NCBI GenBank assembly: GCA_023053685.1
Contig: JALIGW010000016.1
Span: 13,545,473 to 13,609,472 of the forward strand
DNA length: 64,000 nucleotides
Direction of reading: 5' to 3'
DNA from: Diadophis punctatus similis
Lineage: Eukaryota > Chordata > Lepidosauria > Squamata > Dipsadidae
Made by a program: the position numbers and the translations under genes. The first letter of the stretch is position 1, and every line of letters starts with the position of its first letter. The notes under the pieces were generated by a model that searched no databases, had not been told where the DNA came from, and saw nothing but the letters and a program-made list of their open reading frames with translations. Positions 21,109 through 32,740 of this stretch are shown piece by piece.

Positions 21109-21372
21109 TTGGGCCCCAACCTCTCGGGCAGCAGGGATCAATTCCATAGAAAGAAGTTTTTCCGCAAACAGGAGGGCAGCGTGGTTTTGCATGCTGCTTG
21201 CATCCCATGGATGAGGCTTTGCTTTCTTGCGTGGACCGGTTTCTGGCATGCCATGGCCTGGTGGTGATCCATGGACAGGGGATTGGGACCGCTGATTTAG
21301 AAATCATCCACACTCTCTTTGTAAGGGTTAGGCAGGGCATCCATGGGAGGATCAAAAAAGTCCAGCTACCTC

Positions 21373-21772
21373 CAGGGGTGGGATTGAAAAATTTTAGCAG
21401 CCGGTTTGCTGGGTGGGCATGGCCATGGGGACGTGGCCTACTTGGCCTCCTGCACCATGGCAGGGGGGGCATTTTTGTCCTCCCCAGGCTCCAGAGACTT
21501 TCCTCAAGTCTCCAGTAGTGCGAAAAGGGTCTTCCCCGGGCACCAGAGGCCCTCCGGAAGCCGGAAATGGACCAATTCCAAACTTCCGGTACCTCTGGTA
21601 GGCCCATTTTTTGCCCTCCCCAGACTCCAGAGGTTTCCTCGAGCCTCCGGGAGGGTGAAAACGGTCTTCCCCGGGCTCTGGAGGCCCTCCAGAGGTCGGA
21701 AACAGGCCCATTTCCGGACTTCTGGTACTTCCAATAGGCCCATTTTCACCCTCCCAGAGACTCCGCACGGGC
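21373..21772. mobile_element. hAT-like element, left end only
   Basis: It begins CAGGGGTGGGATTGAAAAAT, close to hAT-B ends, followed by GGGCATGGCC and near-repeated CTCCAGAG...GGTCTTCCCCGGGC units (21521 and 21660). The right end is missing where a Tig-1 begins. Long ORFs here on both strands are products of the GC-rich repeats. Confidence 0.5.
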
Positions 21773-21774
21773 CA

Positions 21775-22127
21775 CAATAGAGCCCAAAGTTTCTGTTGTG
21801 AAGTAAGACACTTGTTAATTGAGTTTTACGACCTTTCTTGCCACCATGGTTAAGTGAATCACTACAGTTTTTAAGTCAGTAACCCGGTCGTTAAGTGAAT
21901 CTGGCTTCTCCATTGACTTTGCTTGCCAGAAGGTTGCAGAAGGAGATCACATGACCCTGGGACACAGCAACGGTCATGAATATGAGCCAGTTGCCAAGCA
22001 TCTGAATTTTGATCACATGATCGTGCAAAGGTTGGAACTGTGAAAAATAGTCGTAAGTCACATTTTTCAGTGCCGTTGTAACTTTGAATGGCCACTAAAT
22101 GAACTGCTGTAAGTTGAGGACTACCTG
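21775..22127. mobile_element. Tig-1 MITE, 5' end missing
   Basis: Starts at AGAGCCCAAAGTTTC and ends GTAAGTTGAGGACTACCTG before TA. Characteristic GTTAAGTGAATC repeats are present. Confidence 0.75.
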
Positions 22128-22374
22128 TAATGCTTTTTCCTCTTTCCTTATCTTAGTATCAACTCTGGAAGTCTTGTTTGTGTACCTTCACATGCTGAGG
22201 AATGGCAAGTGTTTAACAAGTATAGTGTTTTCAGTCTCTGAATGTGGTATGCCTCCGAGTGAAGCCCTCAGGCAAAATTTGTTTTTATTCTCCAAGGCAA
22301 TGGGCAGATTCTTTCTAAACATGTTAGCAATATTTTGTGGTTTTTTTCTCCTGGAAACTAGAGACTCCATAGAC

Positions 22375-22844
22375 CCGTGATGGCGAACCTATGGCACGCA
22401 TGCCACAGCTATCGCCCAAGCCCAGCTCCACCGCGCATGCGCGTGCGCCTCCCACCAGCCTGCTAGTCTTCGGGTCTCTACCACTCATGTGCGAGGGACA
22501 CGGCGCATGCAGGTGACATGCATGTGTATGTACGGGGGTGCAGCACGCATGTGTGGGGACACTCACATTGCATTTTCGGGCCTTGTGCACCCCTCCACCT
22601 GTGTCCCGTTTTGGCTTCCAGGTTGGTGCAGGAGGCCTTCCAGGCCCAAAATGGGGCACGGGGGACGCGTGGGGCGTGGGGACACTGCACAAGCCCCCCC
22701 GTGCCCCGTCTTGGGCCTGGAAAGTCTTTTGCACCAACCTGGGAGCCAAAAATGGGCAAGGGAGGTGGGGGGCATGCATGGGGGGCACTCGCATTGCGTG
22801 CACGCACTTTGGGCACTCGGCACCAAATAGGTTAACCATCACTG
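22375..22844. mobile_element. hAT-C element, 470 bp, 8-bp target duplication
   Basis: CCGTGATGGCGAACC to GGTTAACCATCACTG. CCATAGAC (22367-22374) and ACATAGAC (22845-22852) agree at 7 of 8. The inside has repeated CATGCATGTG-like words and inverted copies of a segment with CCAACCTGG...GCCAAAA. No transposase. Confidence 0.85.
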
Positions 22845-23050
22845 ACATAGACCAAAGGAATGGGAAGCTCAAACCTGAGTCCCTATGAAATGATATCATA
22901 ATTCTAGGTAAAGATTCTCAGGTGATTTCAGGAAGGTAAGTAAAAAAAAAACCCCACACACTTGAATATAATTCTGCATGCATAGCAATACAAGTTTCAA
23001 AAGTATGGACAATTAAAACGTAAGTTCAAAATATAGCCCAATTTTCATTA

Positions 23051-23446
23051 CAGTAGTCAAAGATCGTAGTCTTTGACTTACGATCACCCACGATTTCTGT
23101 TGCTAAGCGAGACAGATCAGTGAGCTTTGCCCCCTTTCATGACCTTTCTTGCCACAGTTGTTAAGTGAATCACTGCCATTGTTAAGTTAGTAATACGGTT
23201 GTTAAGTGAATCTGCCTTCCCCACTGGTTTTGCTTGTCTGAAAGTCACAAAAGGCGACCATGTTCTTCCAGGTCACTGCAACCGTCATAAGTATGAGCCA
23301 GTTTCCGAGTGTCCAAATTTTGATCACATGGCTGTGAGGATACTGCAATGGTCATAAGGATGAAAAACAGTCGTAAGTCACCTTTTTTACAGCTGTTGTA
23401 ATTTCAAACGGTCACTAACAAACTGTTGTAAAGTGAGAATTACCTG
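23051..23446. mobile_element. Tig-1 MITE, near full length
   Basis: CAGTAGTCAAAGATCGTAGT to GTGAGAATTACCTG, TA on both sides. The left end carries a local duplication of TAGTC...TTTGACTTACG. Contains the GTTGTTAAGTGAATC repeats. Confidence 0.78.
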
Positions 23447-23506
23447 TATCTTATTTTCATTTTCATTACCTTTATCATGCAAGCTGCCCAGAGTGATTTC
23501 AGATTA

Positions 23507-23965
23507 CTAGAGTTGGAAGGGACCTTGTAGGTCATCTAGTCCAACCCCCCACTCAAGCAGGCGTCCCTACAGCATTTCAGACAAATGGGAGTCCAATCTC
23601 CTTTTGAAAGTCTCAAGTGTTGGAGCTCTCACAACCTCCGCAGGCAAGCCGTTCCACTGGTTGATTGCTCTCACCGTCAGAAAGTTTCTCCTTATTTCCA
23701 GATTGAATCTCTCCTTGGTCAGCTTCCATCCATTATTCCTTGTCTGGCCTTCCGGTGCCTTGGAAAACAGTCTGACCCCCTCCTCTCTGTGGCAGCCCCT
23801 CAAATATTGGAAGACTGCTATCATGTCTCCCCTGGTCCTTCTCTTCGCTAGACTGGCCATGCCCAGTTCTTGCAACCGCTCTTCGTATGTTTTAGCCTCC
23901 AGGCCCCTAATCATCCTGGTTGCTCTCCTCTGCACTTTCTCTAGAGTCTCAACGTCTTTTTTGTA
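23507..23965 (-). pseudogene. CR1 LINE 3' end, subfamily 2
   Basis: An uninterrupted minus frame of about 125 residues: [78 protein letters not shown]. The LTKERFNLE and AEVVRAPTL words, and CTAGATGACC in the UTR, mark a subfamily different from the copies at 2351 and 11489. 5'-truncated. Confidence 0.88.
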
Positions 23966-24901
23966 GTGTGGTGGATTTGGACTTGGGCAGCCTATAAATT
24001 TAAATTTAAGTAAGAGGAGAGAGACATGCATTATAAAACTGTTAAATGGAAAGAAAGACTGTGAAGTCATTGGATCTTGGAAAAGGGAAAGAGAAGATGG
24101 CAAAAACAACACCAAACAGATGGTCGGGGGGGGGGGGGGAGACCAGAAAATAGAAGCACAGTAGGTTTGGGCTGCACAATTGGGGAACAAGTTGTCCTGG
24201 CCATAAATGAAATAATATTTCTTATATGTCTAGGAATGACATATAAAAAAAAAACCCTGCTGGAAATACCTATTAGAAATAACACTCATTGTTACTGAAA
24301 ATGCCACTTGGTGGATACTTCATTTCCTGAAAACAAAGAGAATGGAGTGAGTTTGAAAGTGATGATGACAAGGCTATGAATTACCAACACTGTAAAGTCC
24401 AAAGCATTTATAGAATGAAATGAAAAAGGCTGCAGAGAACTAAAGGTCCAACTTTGCTAATGCACAACAGCGCATGACAAGTTACTCGGTTCTGACAGTA
24501 CAAGGGCAGTGAATATCCATCATGGCATTTGGGAGAATAAATTAGAGGAGATGATATGATCATGAATGAAGAATCCTGATAATAAATAGGGGATAATGAT
24601 TTCCAAAACGAGTTGAGCGTAACTCTTGGCATCAACATATTGTCTGGGAAGCAATGTGGTTTTATACCGACGTGATTAAGAAAAAAACAGCAGCCATGTT
24701 TCTTTTCCTTTCCCCTCTGGACCTTTCATGACCTCCAATGAAAGCCATTACTTCCTTTTGATTATTTATTGACCCTGCAAAGAAAGTGTTTCCATTGTTT
24801 CAATCTTGCCTTCAATTTCCAGTTGGGTGAATGCTGGGGGTCATAAGCACTTCTGGTCCTAATAACGTAGCCCCTTTCATCTGGGTGCATCATAATGAAT
24901 A
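23966..24901. other. No gene recognised
   Basis: Apparently unique apart from a G-run at 24126-24140. No exon evident. Confidence 0.4.
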
Positions 24902-25126
24902 GAGCCAAGATGGTGCAGTGGTTAAATGCAGCACTGCAGGCTACTGCTAGTTCAGCAGTTCAGCTGTTCAAATCTCACCGGCTCAAGGTTGACTCATCCT
25001 TCCATCCTTCCGAGGTGGGTAAAATGAGGACCCAGATTGTTGGGGGCTCTGTAAACCGCTTAGAGAGGGCTGTAAAGCACTATGAAGCGGTATATAAGTC
25101 TAAGTGCTAGTGCTATTGCTATTGCT
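24902..25126 (+). mobile_element. SINE-1, full length with a small deletion
   Basis: GAGCCAAGATGGTGCAGTGG to TGCTATTGCTATTGCTA. The CAATATGCTGA segment after GTTGGGGG is deleted. Box B-like GTTCAAATCTC is retained. Confidence 0.88.
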
Positions 25127-25200
25127 AATTATTGTACAAAAAAAATTAAGGGGCCCCCAAGCCTGGCTGTCTTGCTAAATGGTCAATAGCTAAATGGTTT

Positions 25201-25351
<151 letters not shown>

Positions 25352-25458
25352 TTATTTACAAGATAATTTGCAATAAAAATCCAAATGGTTTACCATTTTT
25401 GCAGGTCGATAAACATCCAAAAGAGCAATGAAGCATTGATGAAGCATCAGAGAAAACA

Positions 25459-26041
<583 letters not shown>

Positions 26042-26298
26042 TGGATACCTATACCCAGTCAAATCCAGAAAAGATAAATTAAGGGTGGGGATGGGGAGTG
26101 AGAATAAAGCTTTACAGGTAGACCTTGCTTAATGCTGCCCTGTTTAGCAAGCATTCTGGAGAAGGAGTGACAGAACCTGGAGGGCAGAGTCAAAAGAAGA
26201 ATCAGCCTAGAATCACTACATAGTTGCAAATGGACTAAGTCTAACCGCTCTTGAATTCTGTTGACCCTTATCTAGCACCAAAATATTGCTAACCATTA

Positions 26299-26676
26299 CA
26301 GGAAGTCCTTGACTTGCAACCATTTGTTTCGTGACCTTTTGAAGTTACAGTGGCGCTGGAAAAAAGTGACTTTTGACCGCTTTTGACACTAAACACCATC
26401 GTAGCATCCCCATGGTCATAAGATCAACATTTGGATGCTAGGCAACTGATTCATACTGATGACAGTTGCAGATTTCCGGGGACCTTTTGTGACCTTCTGA
26501 CAAGCAAAATCAATGGGGAAGCCAGATTCATTTAACAACGGTGTTACCTAATTTAACAACTGCGGTGATTCGGTTAACAACTGTGGCAAGAAAGGTCATA
26601 CAATGGGGCAAGATTCAGTTAACAACTGTTTTGCTTAGCAACAGAAACGTTCTGCTCGTAAGTCATGGATTACCTG
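26299..26676. mobile_element. Tig-1 MITE, complete, inverted relative to 14773
   Basis: CAGGAAGTCCTTGACTTGCA to TAAGTCATGGATTACCTG flanked by TA. It contains GATTCATTTAACAACGG-type repeats in reverse orientation. No transposase. Confidence 0.8.
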
Positions 26677-26924
26677 TAGTTGAGTAGATACTGAGCCATT
26701 GGGCCTCTTAGTAGAGAGGAAGATCTAGCAAGAAAGCAGGAGTTAGAACAAGATATGGAATTGGGAGATAGTTTGTAAATCTCAGGAACAGAAGTGGCAG
26801 TGGATTTACTTTGTGTCCAGGGTCCAATTTGTGGCATTACTCTCCAGGAGTGTTTGTAATATTGTAGTGTGTAGCATAGTATGTGATAAGTGTTGAGAAG
26901 TGTGCTTGTGAGTGTTGTGTAGAC

Positions 26925-27268
26925 CAGGGGTGGGTTGCTCACTTACCTTGCTGCCGGAGCCATGCACGCGCATCTCCACGCTTCGGGGGGGGCGCTCGCT
27001 ACGCACGCGCGCCCCTTGTGAGATTTTGCTTCTGCGCATGTGCGGAAGCAAAATCGCACCGAAATCTCACAAGGGGGCGCACGCACGCGCGAGATTTCGG
27101 TGCGATTTTGCTTCCGCGCATGCGCAGAAGCAAAATCGCCTGAATATCACAGGAAAAAAATGGCGACGTGCCGGGTTGACCGGCAGAGAGGGCTCCGGAG
27201 TGGTTGCAAAATCCACCACTCCCTGCTGGAGCTGTGTACTGGACAGCTCCGGCAGGAACCCACCTCTG
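26925..27268. mobile_element. hAT-B element, 344 bp, perfect 8-bp target duplication
   Basis: CAGGGGTGGGTTGCTCACTT to GGAACCCACCTCTG, with GTGTAGAC at 26917-26924 and 27269-27276. The core has inverted GCAAAATCGCACCGAAATC blocks and CGCGCATGCGCA at 27115-27126. Confidence 0.9.
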
Positions 27269-27475
27269 GTGTAGACATCTGTGTTGTTGATGGCTTGTGT
27301 GCATCCACAAAATTGGATATAATGAAAAGAACTTGTGACGTTGGTCATCTAAGATTTTATTTGTTACAGTTTTATCTTCAGTTGTTCTACTAAGCCACAA
27401 ACAAAAGCAAATCTCTTGCAGTTCAAAGAATGGCCAAAATAATTATTATATTGTATCATATTTATATATTATAGG

Positions 27476-27560
27476 TGGAGTCCATGGTGCTCTCTGAGCT
27501 TGCTTGGTTTTTTTGCAGACATTTCATTACCTTAACTAGATAACATCATCATTAGATGTT
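27476..27560 (-). mobile_element. PLE-B tail fragment
   Basis: Antisense to TAATGAAATGTCTGCAAA and AGCAAGCTCAGAGAGCACCA, the PLE-B tail seen in full at 43871-44037. The hammerhead-like CTGATGA is mutated here to ATGATGA. Confidence 0.6.
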
Positions 27561-27568
27561 TACCGATA

Positions 27569-27800
27569 GAGCCAGTTTGGTGTAGTGGTTAAGGTGCTAG
27601 CATAGAAATCAAGAGACTGTGAGTTCTAGTCCCACCTTAGACATGAAAGCCAGATGGGTGATTTTTGGGACAGTCACTCCCTCTCGGTCCAACCCACCTC
27701 ACAGGAATAAAAAGAAGAGGAAGGAGTGTTATGCATGTTCACCATCTTGAGTTATTTATAAAAATTGATCAAGGTGGGATAAATATCTAATAAATATAAT
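27569..27800 (+). mobile_element. SINE-2 (tRNA-derived SINE), full length
   Basis: GAGCCAGTTTGGTGTAGTGG with TTAAGGTGCTAGC is a tRNA-like head with box A. GAGTTCTAGTCCCACC is a decayed box B. The body CAGTCACTCCCTCTCGGTCC and tail GGTGGGATAAATATCTAATA follow. The family is widespread in squamates and uses an L2-like tail. Confidence 0.8.
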
Positions 27801-28078
27801 CTTGGAAGGAAACTTCTGAATCAGGCTTATGACAAGGGAGAGTTTTTCAACATTTTGAATGCTTTCCCCTCCCCCCTTACGTTTGACTCTGAATGGCCCC
27901 TACTTTAAATGTTCTCAGAAGGTAAAAAGAATATAGCTCTGTTCATCCCATCCCACTCTTAGCTGCCCTTTGTCAGTTATCCTTTCTAGAAACCATATGT
28001 TACTATGGCCTACTTGTTCAGTCTGGTTTTAATTGAAAAGCTGCATGTATATCTCTTTCCCAAGAGGATGTACCTAAT

Positions 28079-28104
28079 ATTTAATTTAATTTAATTTAAT
28101 TTAA
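28079..28104. repeat. (TTTAA)n at a LINE 3' end
   Basis: Five TTTAA units directly at the 3' terminus of the minus-strand L2-like LINE. Confidence 0.9.
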
Positions 28105-28730
28105 TGGATTTCAATGCCGCCCAATCCCTGGGGACTCAGGGCGGCTCACAACATGTAAGATCCATTACAAAATAAAAAACAATAATTAAAATGCATAACA
28201 ATACAAAATACAATAATTAAAAATATAGAAAATACAAAAGTTAAAAGAGTATCTCATTCACCCCGCCTGCCGGAAGAGCCAAGTTTTTATTGCTTTCCGG
28301 AAGGCCAGCAGGGTGGGGATGGTCCTGATCTCTGGAGGAAGCTGGTTCCACAGGGAGGGAGCTCCCACAGAGAAGGCCCTCCCCCTCGGTCCCGCTAGCC
28401 GACATTGTTTGGTCGACGGGACCTGGAGGAGGCCGACTCTGTGGGCTCTAACCGGTCGTAGGGAGGTATGCGGCAGGATGTGGTCCCGAAGATAACCTGG
28501 CTCTGAGCCATGTAGGGCTTTAAAGGTAAAGACCAACACCTTAAATTGGATCCAGAGACTAATGGGCAATCAATGCAGCTGGCGGAGGATAGGTGTTACG
28601 TGGGTGCATCTGGGTACACCCACCACAGCTCGCGCAGCTGCATTTTGCACCAATTGCAGTCGCCGGACACTCTTCAAGGGTAGCCCCATGTAGAGCGCAT
28701 TGCAGTAATATTTCATCACAGAGGAATTAA
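28105..28730 (-). pseudogene. L2-like LINE, C-terminal coding region and 3' UTR
   Basis: The minus frame at 28258-28569 reads WIQFKVLVFTFKALHGSEPG, YLRDHI, then GRAFSVGAPSLWNQLPPEIR, TIPTLLAFRKAIKTWLF. This is the conserved ending of L2/CR1-clade ORF2 proteins. The upstream 28500-28720 belongs to the same repeat. The 3' UTR runs to the TTTAA array. The RT catalytic core is missing. Confidence 0.78.
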
Positions 28731-28809
28731 AACACTACATAAATTTCTTTCTCTCTACAGGAATCAGAAATTGCAAGAGAGGGTGCTGTTCTGTAACGGA
28801 GGGATCCCC

Positions 28810-29447
28810 TGTTGTGGCCTGCCAGCGGCCTGCACAGCTGGCACCCGAATCAGACAGTGAGGAGGCTGGTGAGGACTCGGTGCCAGAGGCAGCGGTGCAG
28901 CCAGGGCCTTCGGAACCTCCAGCACCTCTGGGCAGTGATGAGGAAGGAGGGGCTTCTCCTCTTCTGAATGCAAGAGCACGCAGGACTGCCAAGAGGCAGG
29001 AATGGTTACTCCGGAGGAGGTCTCCTCAGAAGTAAGACTTGGGGCTAATTGGCCACTCCCCTAGTCTATTTTAAGAACAGTAGAGGCAGCTGGAAAGCTG
29101 CAGGAAACAATAGTTCAGACTCCAGTAGCTGTTGTGCATTGACTGGTGAATTCCTGTTTCCCTGCTTCGGATATCTTATCAAGAAAGACTCCTGGGCATT
29201 TTGCCAAGCCTTCGGACATTACGTGAGATAACCAGAACTAATTGTATTGTTGTGAACTAAGACTGACTGAACTTACGCCAGCTGCTAATGAATACTAATT
29301 AGCAGCTGACTTTCTGCAAGCAAGGATTGCTTCTTTTGATTTGTGTGTTTCGCCGCCGCTAAGCCAGTTATTAGCAGTGGTTCATTAATTAAACTAAGTT
29401 TGTTCAAATGGTGTGTTTTTGTTACGGTCGTAACTGGGGACAGAACA
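28810..29447 (+). mobile_element. LTR-1 solo LTR, 638 bp, 5-bp target duplication
   Basis: Starts TGTTGTGGCCTGCCAGCGGC and ends GGGGACAGAACA. TCCCC is duplicated at 28805-28809 and 29448-29452. The terminal TGTT...AACA and the 5-bp duplication identify a retroviral-type or Gypsy-type LTR left by LTR-LTR recombination. The first 200 bp keep an open frame (28814-29035) with an acidic run PESDSEEAGEDSVPEAA and a basic end. A related frame occurs in the second LTR-1 at 53602-54218. Confidence 0.88.
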
Positions 29448-29488
29448 TCCCCAACCTTTTTGGTTCAATGGCGGCTGTGGCTTTAGCG

Positions 29489-29819
29489 CAGGGGTGTCAA
29501 ACTCAAGGCCTGTGGGCTGAATCTGGCCCATGGATTGCTTAGATGTGGTCCGCAAAGCCGCCCTGGAAACAGCAAAGGACCGGCTCGTGGTGCCTCTGCC
29601 AGTAAAAACAGAGCTCCGTTTTCACTGGCAGAGGGCTGTCCCAGCCAAAAACGGAGCTGGGGAACCCATTTTTGCTGGCAGAGTGCTCGGGCCCCCACAG
29701 GTGCCCCTGACACGAGTGACGTCAAGCTGTCCAAGCCCACTCTGGCCACACCCACCCTGCCCCCCCACCGAGGTCAAACACAACCTTGATGCAGCTCTCA
29801 ATGAAAGTTTGACACCCCT
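29489..29819. mobile_element. hAT-A element, 331 bp
   Basis: CAGGGGTGTCAAACTCAAGG to AAGTTTGACACCCCT. The flank CTTTAGCG (29481-29488) matches CTTTAGTG (29817-29824) at 7 of 8 if the last TIR bases overlap the duplication. Shares its interior with the fragment at 1-147. Confidence 0.85.
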
Positions 29820-30759
29820 TTAGTGGTTTTGGTGGTGGGGGGGAATGGTTTCACGTACACAACCTAAATCAAATGAAGCTTCATATACTCGCCTGCCACT
29901 TCGGTGGCTCGGTCCCCAATGGCCCATGGCCCGGTAGCGGTCCAGAGCCCAGCTGTTGGGGACTCTTGCTATAATGAGGAGGGGGAGTTGGCCAGAGGAA
30001 TGCTATCCTGCATACGCTTATTTTCAGTGGTCAGAGCAGGCAGAAGGGATTGCTATTGCTAGTATAAAGAACCACGGGCAGCATCTTTCAAATCACTGTC
30101 GGATTAAGGTCTCCTTGTATAAACTGTGAGAAACTCTCTATTTCTCAGGTGGGAGACAGTCATAAAGGCAGTTGTGGCAAACCAAATTAACCAAGGCCTA
30201 TAGGGGCAAAAAAAAATATCAATTTGTGACATTTACAAACTAGACAATATCTGGTGAAATCGTGGCTGGCAGATGGTGGCTGGTGGGGAAGGCTATTTAA
30301 TGTATTTATTTACCTTCATTGCTCCGAAGAATGAGAGAGAGAAAGAGAGCGTCTTTTCAATGATACTTCTTCCTTAAAGTGGTTTGGCTGTGCCATTTGC
30401 AAACTTTATCAAGGCAATTGCTCATGAGTCGTTGGCAAAAGGAGAAACCCAGCAGCCTCCTCTGAGCACCATTTGAGCACTTTGTCTCTGTTTATGACTG
30501 ACAAGAGTTTCTGTCTTCCTAAAGAGCTGGCAAAATGGGGGGGGGGGAAGCAATCACCGTCTATTGTTTTGCTTTTGATTACTTGGCTAAGACGTTCCCT
30601 TGGCTGCAAGAGACATTCTGTCTTTCCGTCTCAAGGAAGAAGTGAAAATGGTGGTAAGGAGGTGGATAGTGGGCGACGGCAGGGACAGGAGGAAGAGGAG
30701 AACACAGATCATGCTCTGTTCCTCCTCTGGATTAGAGTAGAAGACCTTATGACTCTATG
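29820..30759. other. No gene recognised
   Basis: No repeat family or exon recognised. GAAGAGGAGAACACAGATC and similar A/G-rich words near 30680 do not form a known element. Confidence 0.4.
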
Positions 30760-30772
30760 ATTGTATCTTTTA

Positions 30773-31423
30773 TTTTATTTTATTTTTAAAAAATAATATT
30801 TATTGAGTTTTCCTTTAAAAACATAACAATTAAATACACACAACAACAAAAATAAACACAACAGAAAAAAACAAATACAAAAACTGTAGAAAACACTACA
30901 TTAAGCAAATAACATACACAGTCAACTACAAACATAACGCCGACTAGTACAAACCATAAAAGTGAAATCATGCTTCTTTGACAGCCTATTAGCTATTACT
31001 ACTAATCTTTATACACTCGATTATATATTATATCTGTATTTATACATTATAAATATTTCTACAGCGAATTTACCCAATACATCCTACTGTTTGCAAACAT
31101 TATTTCAGTCAGAAAGTGAGGTAAAGTATCATAATATATGAAATAAACTACAGTTTGTTATATCATTGCAAGAAGTTATACTATAATAGATTTATGTATT
31201 TTTTTTGTCCAAGCCAATTATACCATCTATCCCAGGTTTTATAAAAATCTGTCTCTTCTTTGTCCTGAATTTCCATCATTAACTTGCACATCTCTGCTAC
31301 TTCCAAAATTTTATTGACCACAGTTATCATTGTTGGTATTGAGTCCAATTTCCAAGTTTGTGCGTAAGTAATTCTAGCAGCTGTAGTAATGTGTAATATT
31401 AAATATCTATCTTCTTCATCAAG
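30773..31423 (-). pseudogene. L1 LINE 3' end, 651 bp, 13-bp target duplication
   Basis: ATTGTATCTTTTA is present at 30760-30772 and 31424-31436, a classic L1 target duplication. The minus strand encodes ILHITTAARITYAQTWKLDS, IPTMITVVNKILEVAEMCKL and FYKTWDRWYNWLGQKKY, then a stop, an AT-rich 3' UTR and an A-rich tail. This is the end of L1 ORF2, so the copy is 5'-truncated and recent enough to keep its duplication. Confidence 0.9.
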
Positions 31424-31439
31424 ATTGTATCTTTTAACG

Positions 31440-31559
31440 CAGGGTTAGGGTTGGAGTTGGGGTTAGGGTTAACCCTAACCCTAACCCTAACCCTAACCCT
31501 AACCCTAACCCTAACCCTAACCCTAACCCTAACCCTAACCCTAACCCTAACCCTAACCC
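31440..31559. repeat. Interstitial telomere-like repeat, head-to-head
   Basis: About 30 bp of imperfect TTAGGG repeats (31441-31470) meet about 88 bp of perfect CCCTAA repeats (31471-31558) at TTAGGGTTAACCCTAA. The 5'-(TTAGGG)n(CCCTAA)n-3' order is that of two chromosome ends joined end to end. A CAAGCCC triplicate follows at 31559-31585. Confidence 0.95.
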
Positions 31560-31714
31560 CCAAGCCCCAAGCCCCAAGCCCCAGGCCGCAGCCCACTTCT
31601 GGGCCCTGGCCCATTCGAAACCGGGCCCCAGAAGTGGAGGATGAGCACATCACAAGTGCAACTCCACTTGCGCAAGCAGCAAGTGAGTGCACGCGTGCAG
31701 CTCCTTTTGCACGA

Positions 31715-31717
<3 letters not shown>

Positions 31718-31751
<34 letters not shown>
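31718..31751. repeat. (TG)n microsatellite
   Basis: A run of about 16 TG units within CpG-rich sequence following the telomere-like block. Confidence 0.95.
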
Positions 31752-31862
31752 CCACCGCTCAGGCAAATGGAACTCCGTGTGCACGTGCACACCCACCACT
31801 CACATGTAACCATTCCCTCTCCCAAAACCCCCACCAATCCGCAAAGCCGGAAAGGTTAGGGA

Positions 31863-32257
31863 ACATTGTTTTATTTATTTATTTGTGAGATTTATATACC
31901 GCCTCACAGTGCAAGCACTCTCTAAGCCAGTGTTTCCCAACCTTGGCAACTTGAAGATGTCTGGACTTCAACTCCCAGAATTCCCCAGTCAGTGAATGCT
32001 GGCTGGGGAATTCTGGGAGTTGAAGTCCAGATATCTTCAAGTTGACAAGGTTGGGAAACACTGCAAGCGGTTTACACCAGTAAGCAATGTATATTTATAT
32101 TGCCCCCAACAATCTGAGTCGTTCATTTTACCTACTTCGGAAGGATGGAAGGCTGAGTCAACCTTGAGCCGGTGAGATTTGAACCGCTGACCTGCGGATC
32201 AAAGTCAGCTAAAGTGGCCTGCAGTACTGCCTCTAACCGCTGCGCCACCTCAGCTCT
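31863..32257 (-). mobile_element. SINE-1 variant split by a foldback hAT
   Basis: Right part (32064-32257) and left part (31863-31927) together form a SINE-1 variant with the TAAGCAATGTATATTTATAT insert and an AAAT tail. In minus reading the head is AGAGCTGAGGTGGCGCAGCG. The hAT-E at 31928-32063 interrupts it within CTCTCTAAGC. Confidence 0.87.
31928..32063. mobile_element. hAT-E foldback, 136 bp, inside a SINE
   Basis: CAGTGTTTCCCAACCTTGGC to CAAGGTTGGGAAACACTG. The two arms are nearly perfect inverted repeats over about 60 bp each around AGTGAATGCTGGC. The right duplication is partly lost. Confidence 0.88.
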
Positions 32258-32740
32258 TAAATGTTAATGTCTTAATGTCTTAATTCACAGCTTCCCGGGT
32301 TTTTTTCCTTCGTTACCCAAAACCACTTATCAGAAAGTCTTAAAGAACTTCAAGGCCCATTATTTTAAAAAGTCCCTTCCTTCAGCACTGCATTGTTGGG
32401 AAAATTTCCTTGGGTCTCTTTTCTTCCGAGCCCAGAAAAAGAGCGCAAGCCGTCAAAATGCAAGACAAGCTTCTGGAAAGGAAGTTTCTCTCTTTATTTC
32501 CAAAAACAATGCAAGTAGTTTTGGATGGCTGACACATCAGCAAGATTTTTATAGGAATTTAAGAGCTTTGTGAAGGAAATGTGAGAGAGATGTACGATTT
32601 TATGAACGGAGGAACTTAGAGGAAATATTTTGCTTGTTAGCTCCTTTATCCTTATTAGGCGTATGGTTTTTGCCATTGTATTTTATGGGTGTGAGAAGCA
32701 TGGGCGTAGGTGTGAAATTCCCATGCCTTTTAAATACTTT
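32258..32740. other. No gene recognised
   Basis: No repeat family or exon recognised. Confidence 0.4.

Noticed and set aside
20786..21607. 273-residue minus frame
   Set aside because: It crosses a foldback hAT, a SINE and a hAT-like element, so it is a chance joining of repeats.
22324..22899. Long Pro/His/Cys-rich frames on both strands
   Set aside because: They lie inside a GC-rich hAT-C element and appear in several frames, which is expected from composition.
28814..29035. Host gene exon with an acidic domain
   Set aside because: The frame lies wholly inside a solo LTR with a target duplication, and a related frame is in another LTR copy.
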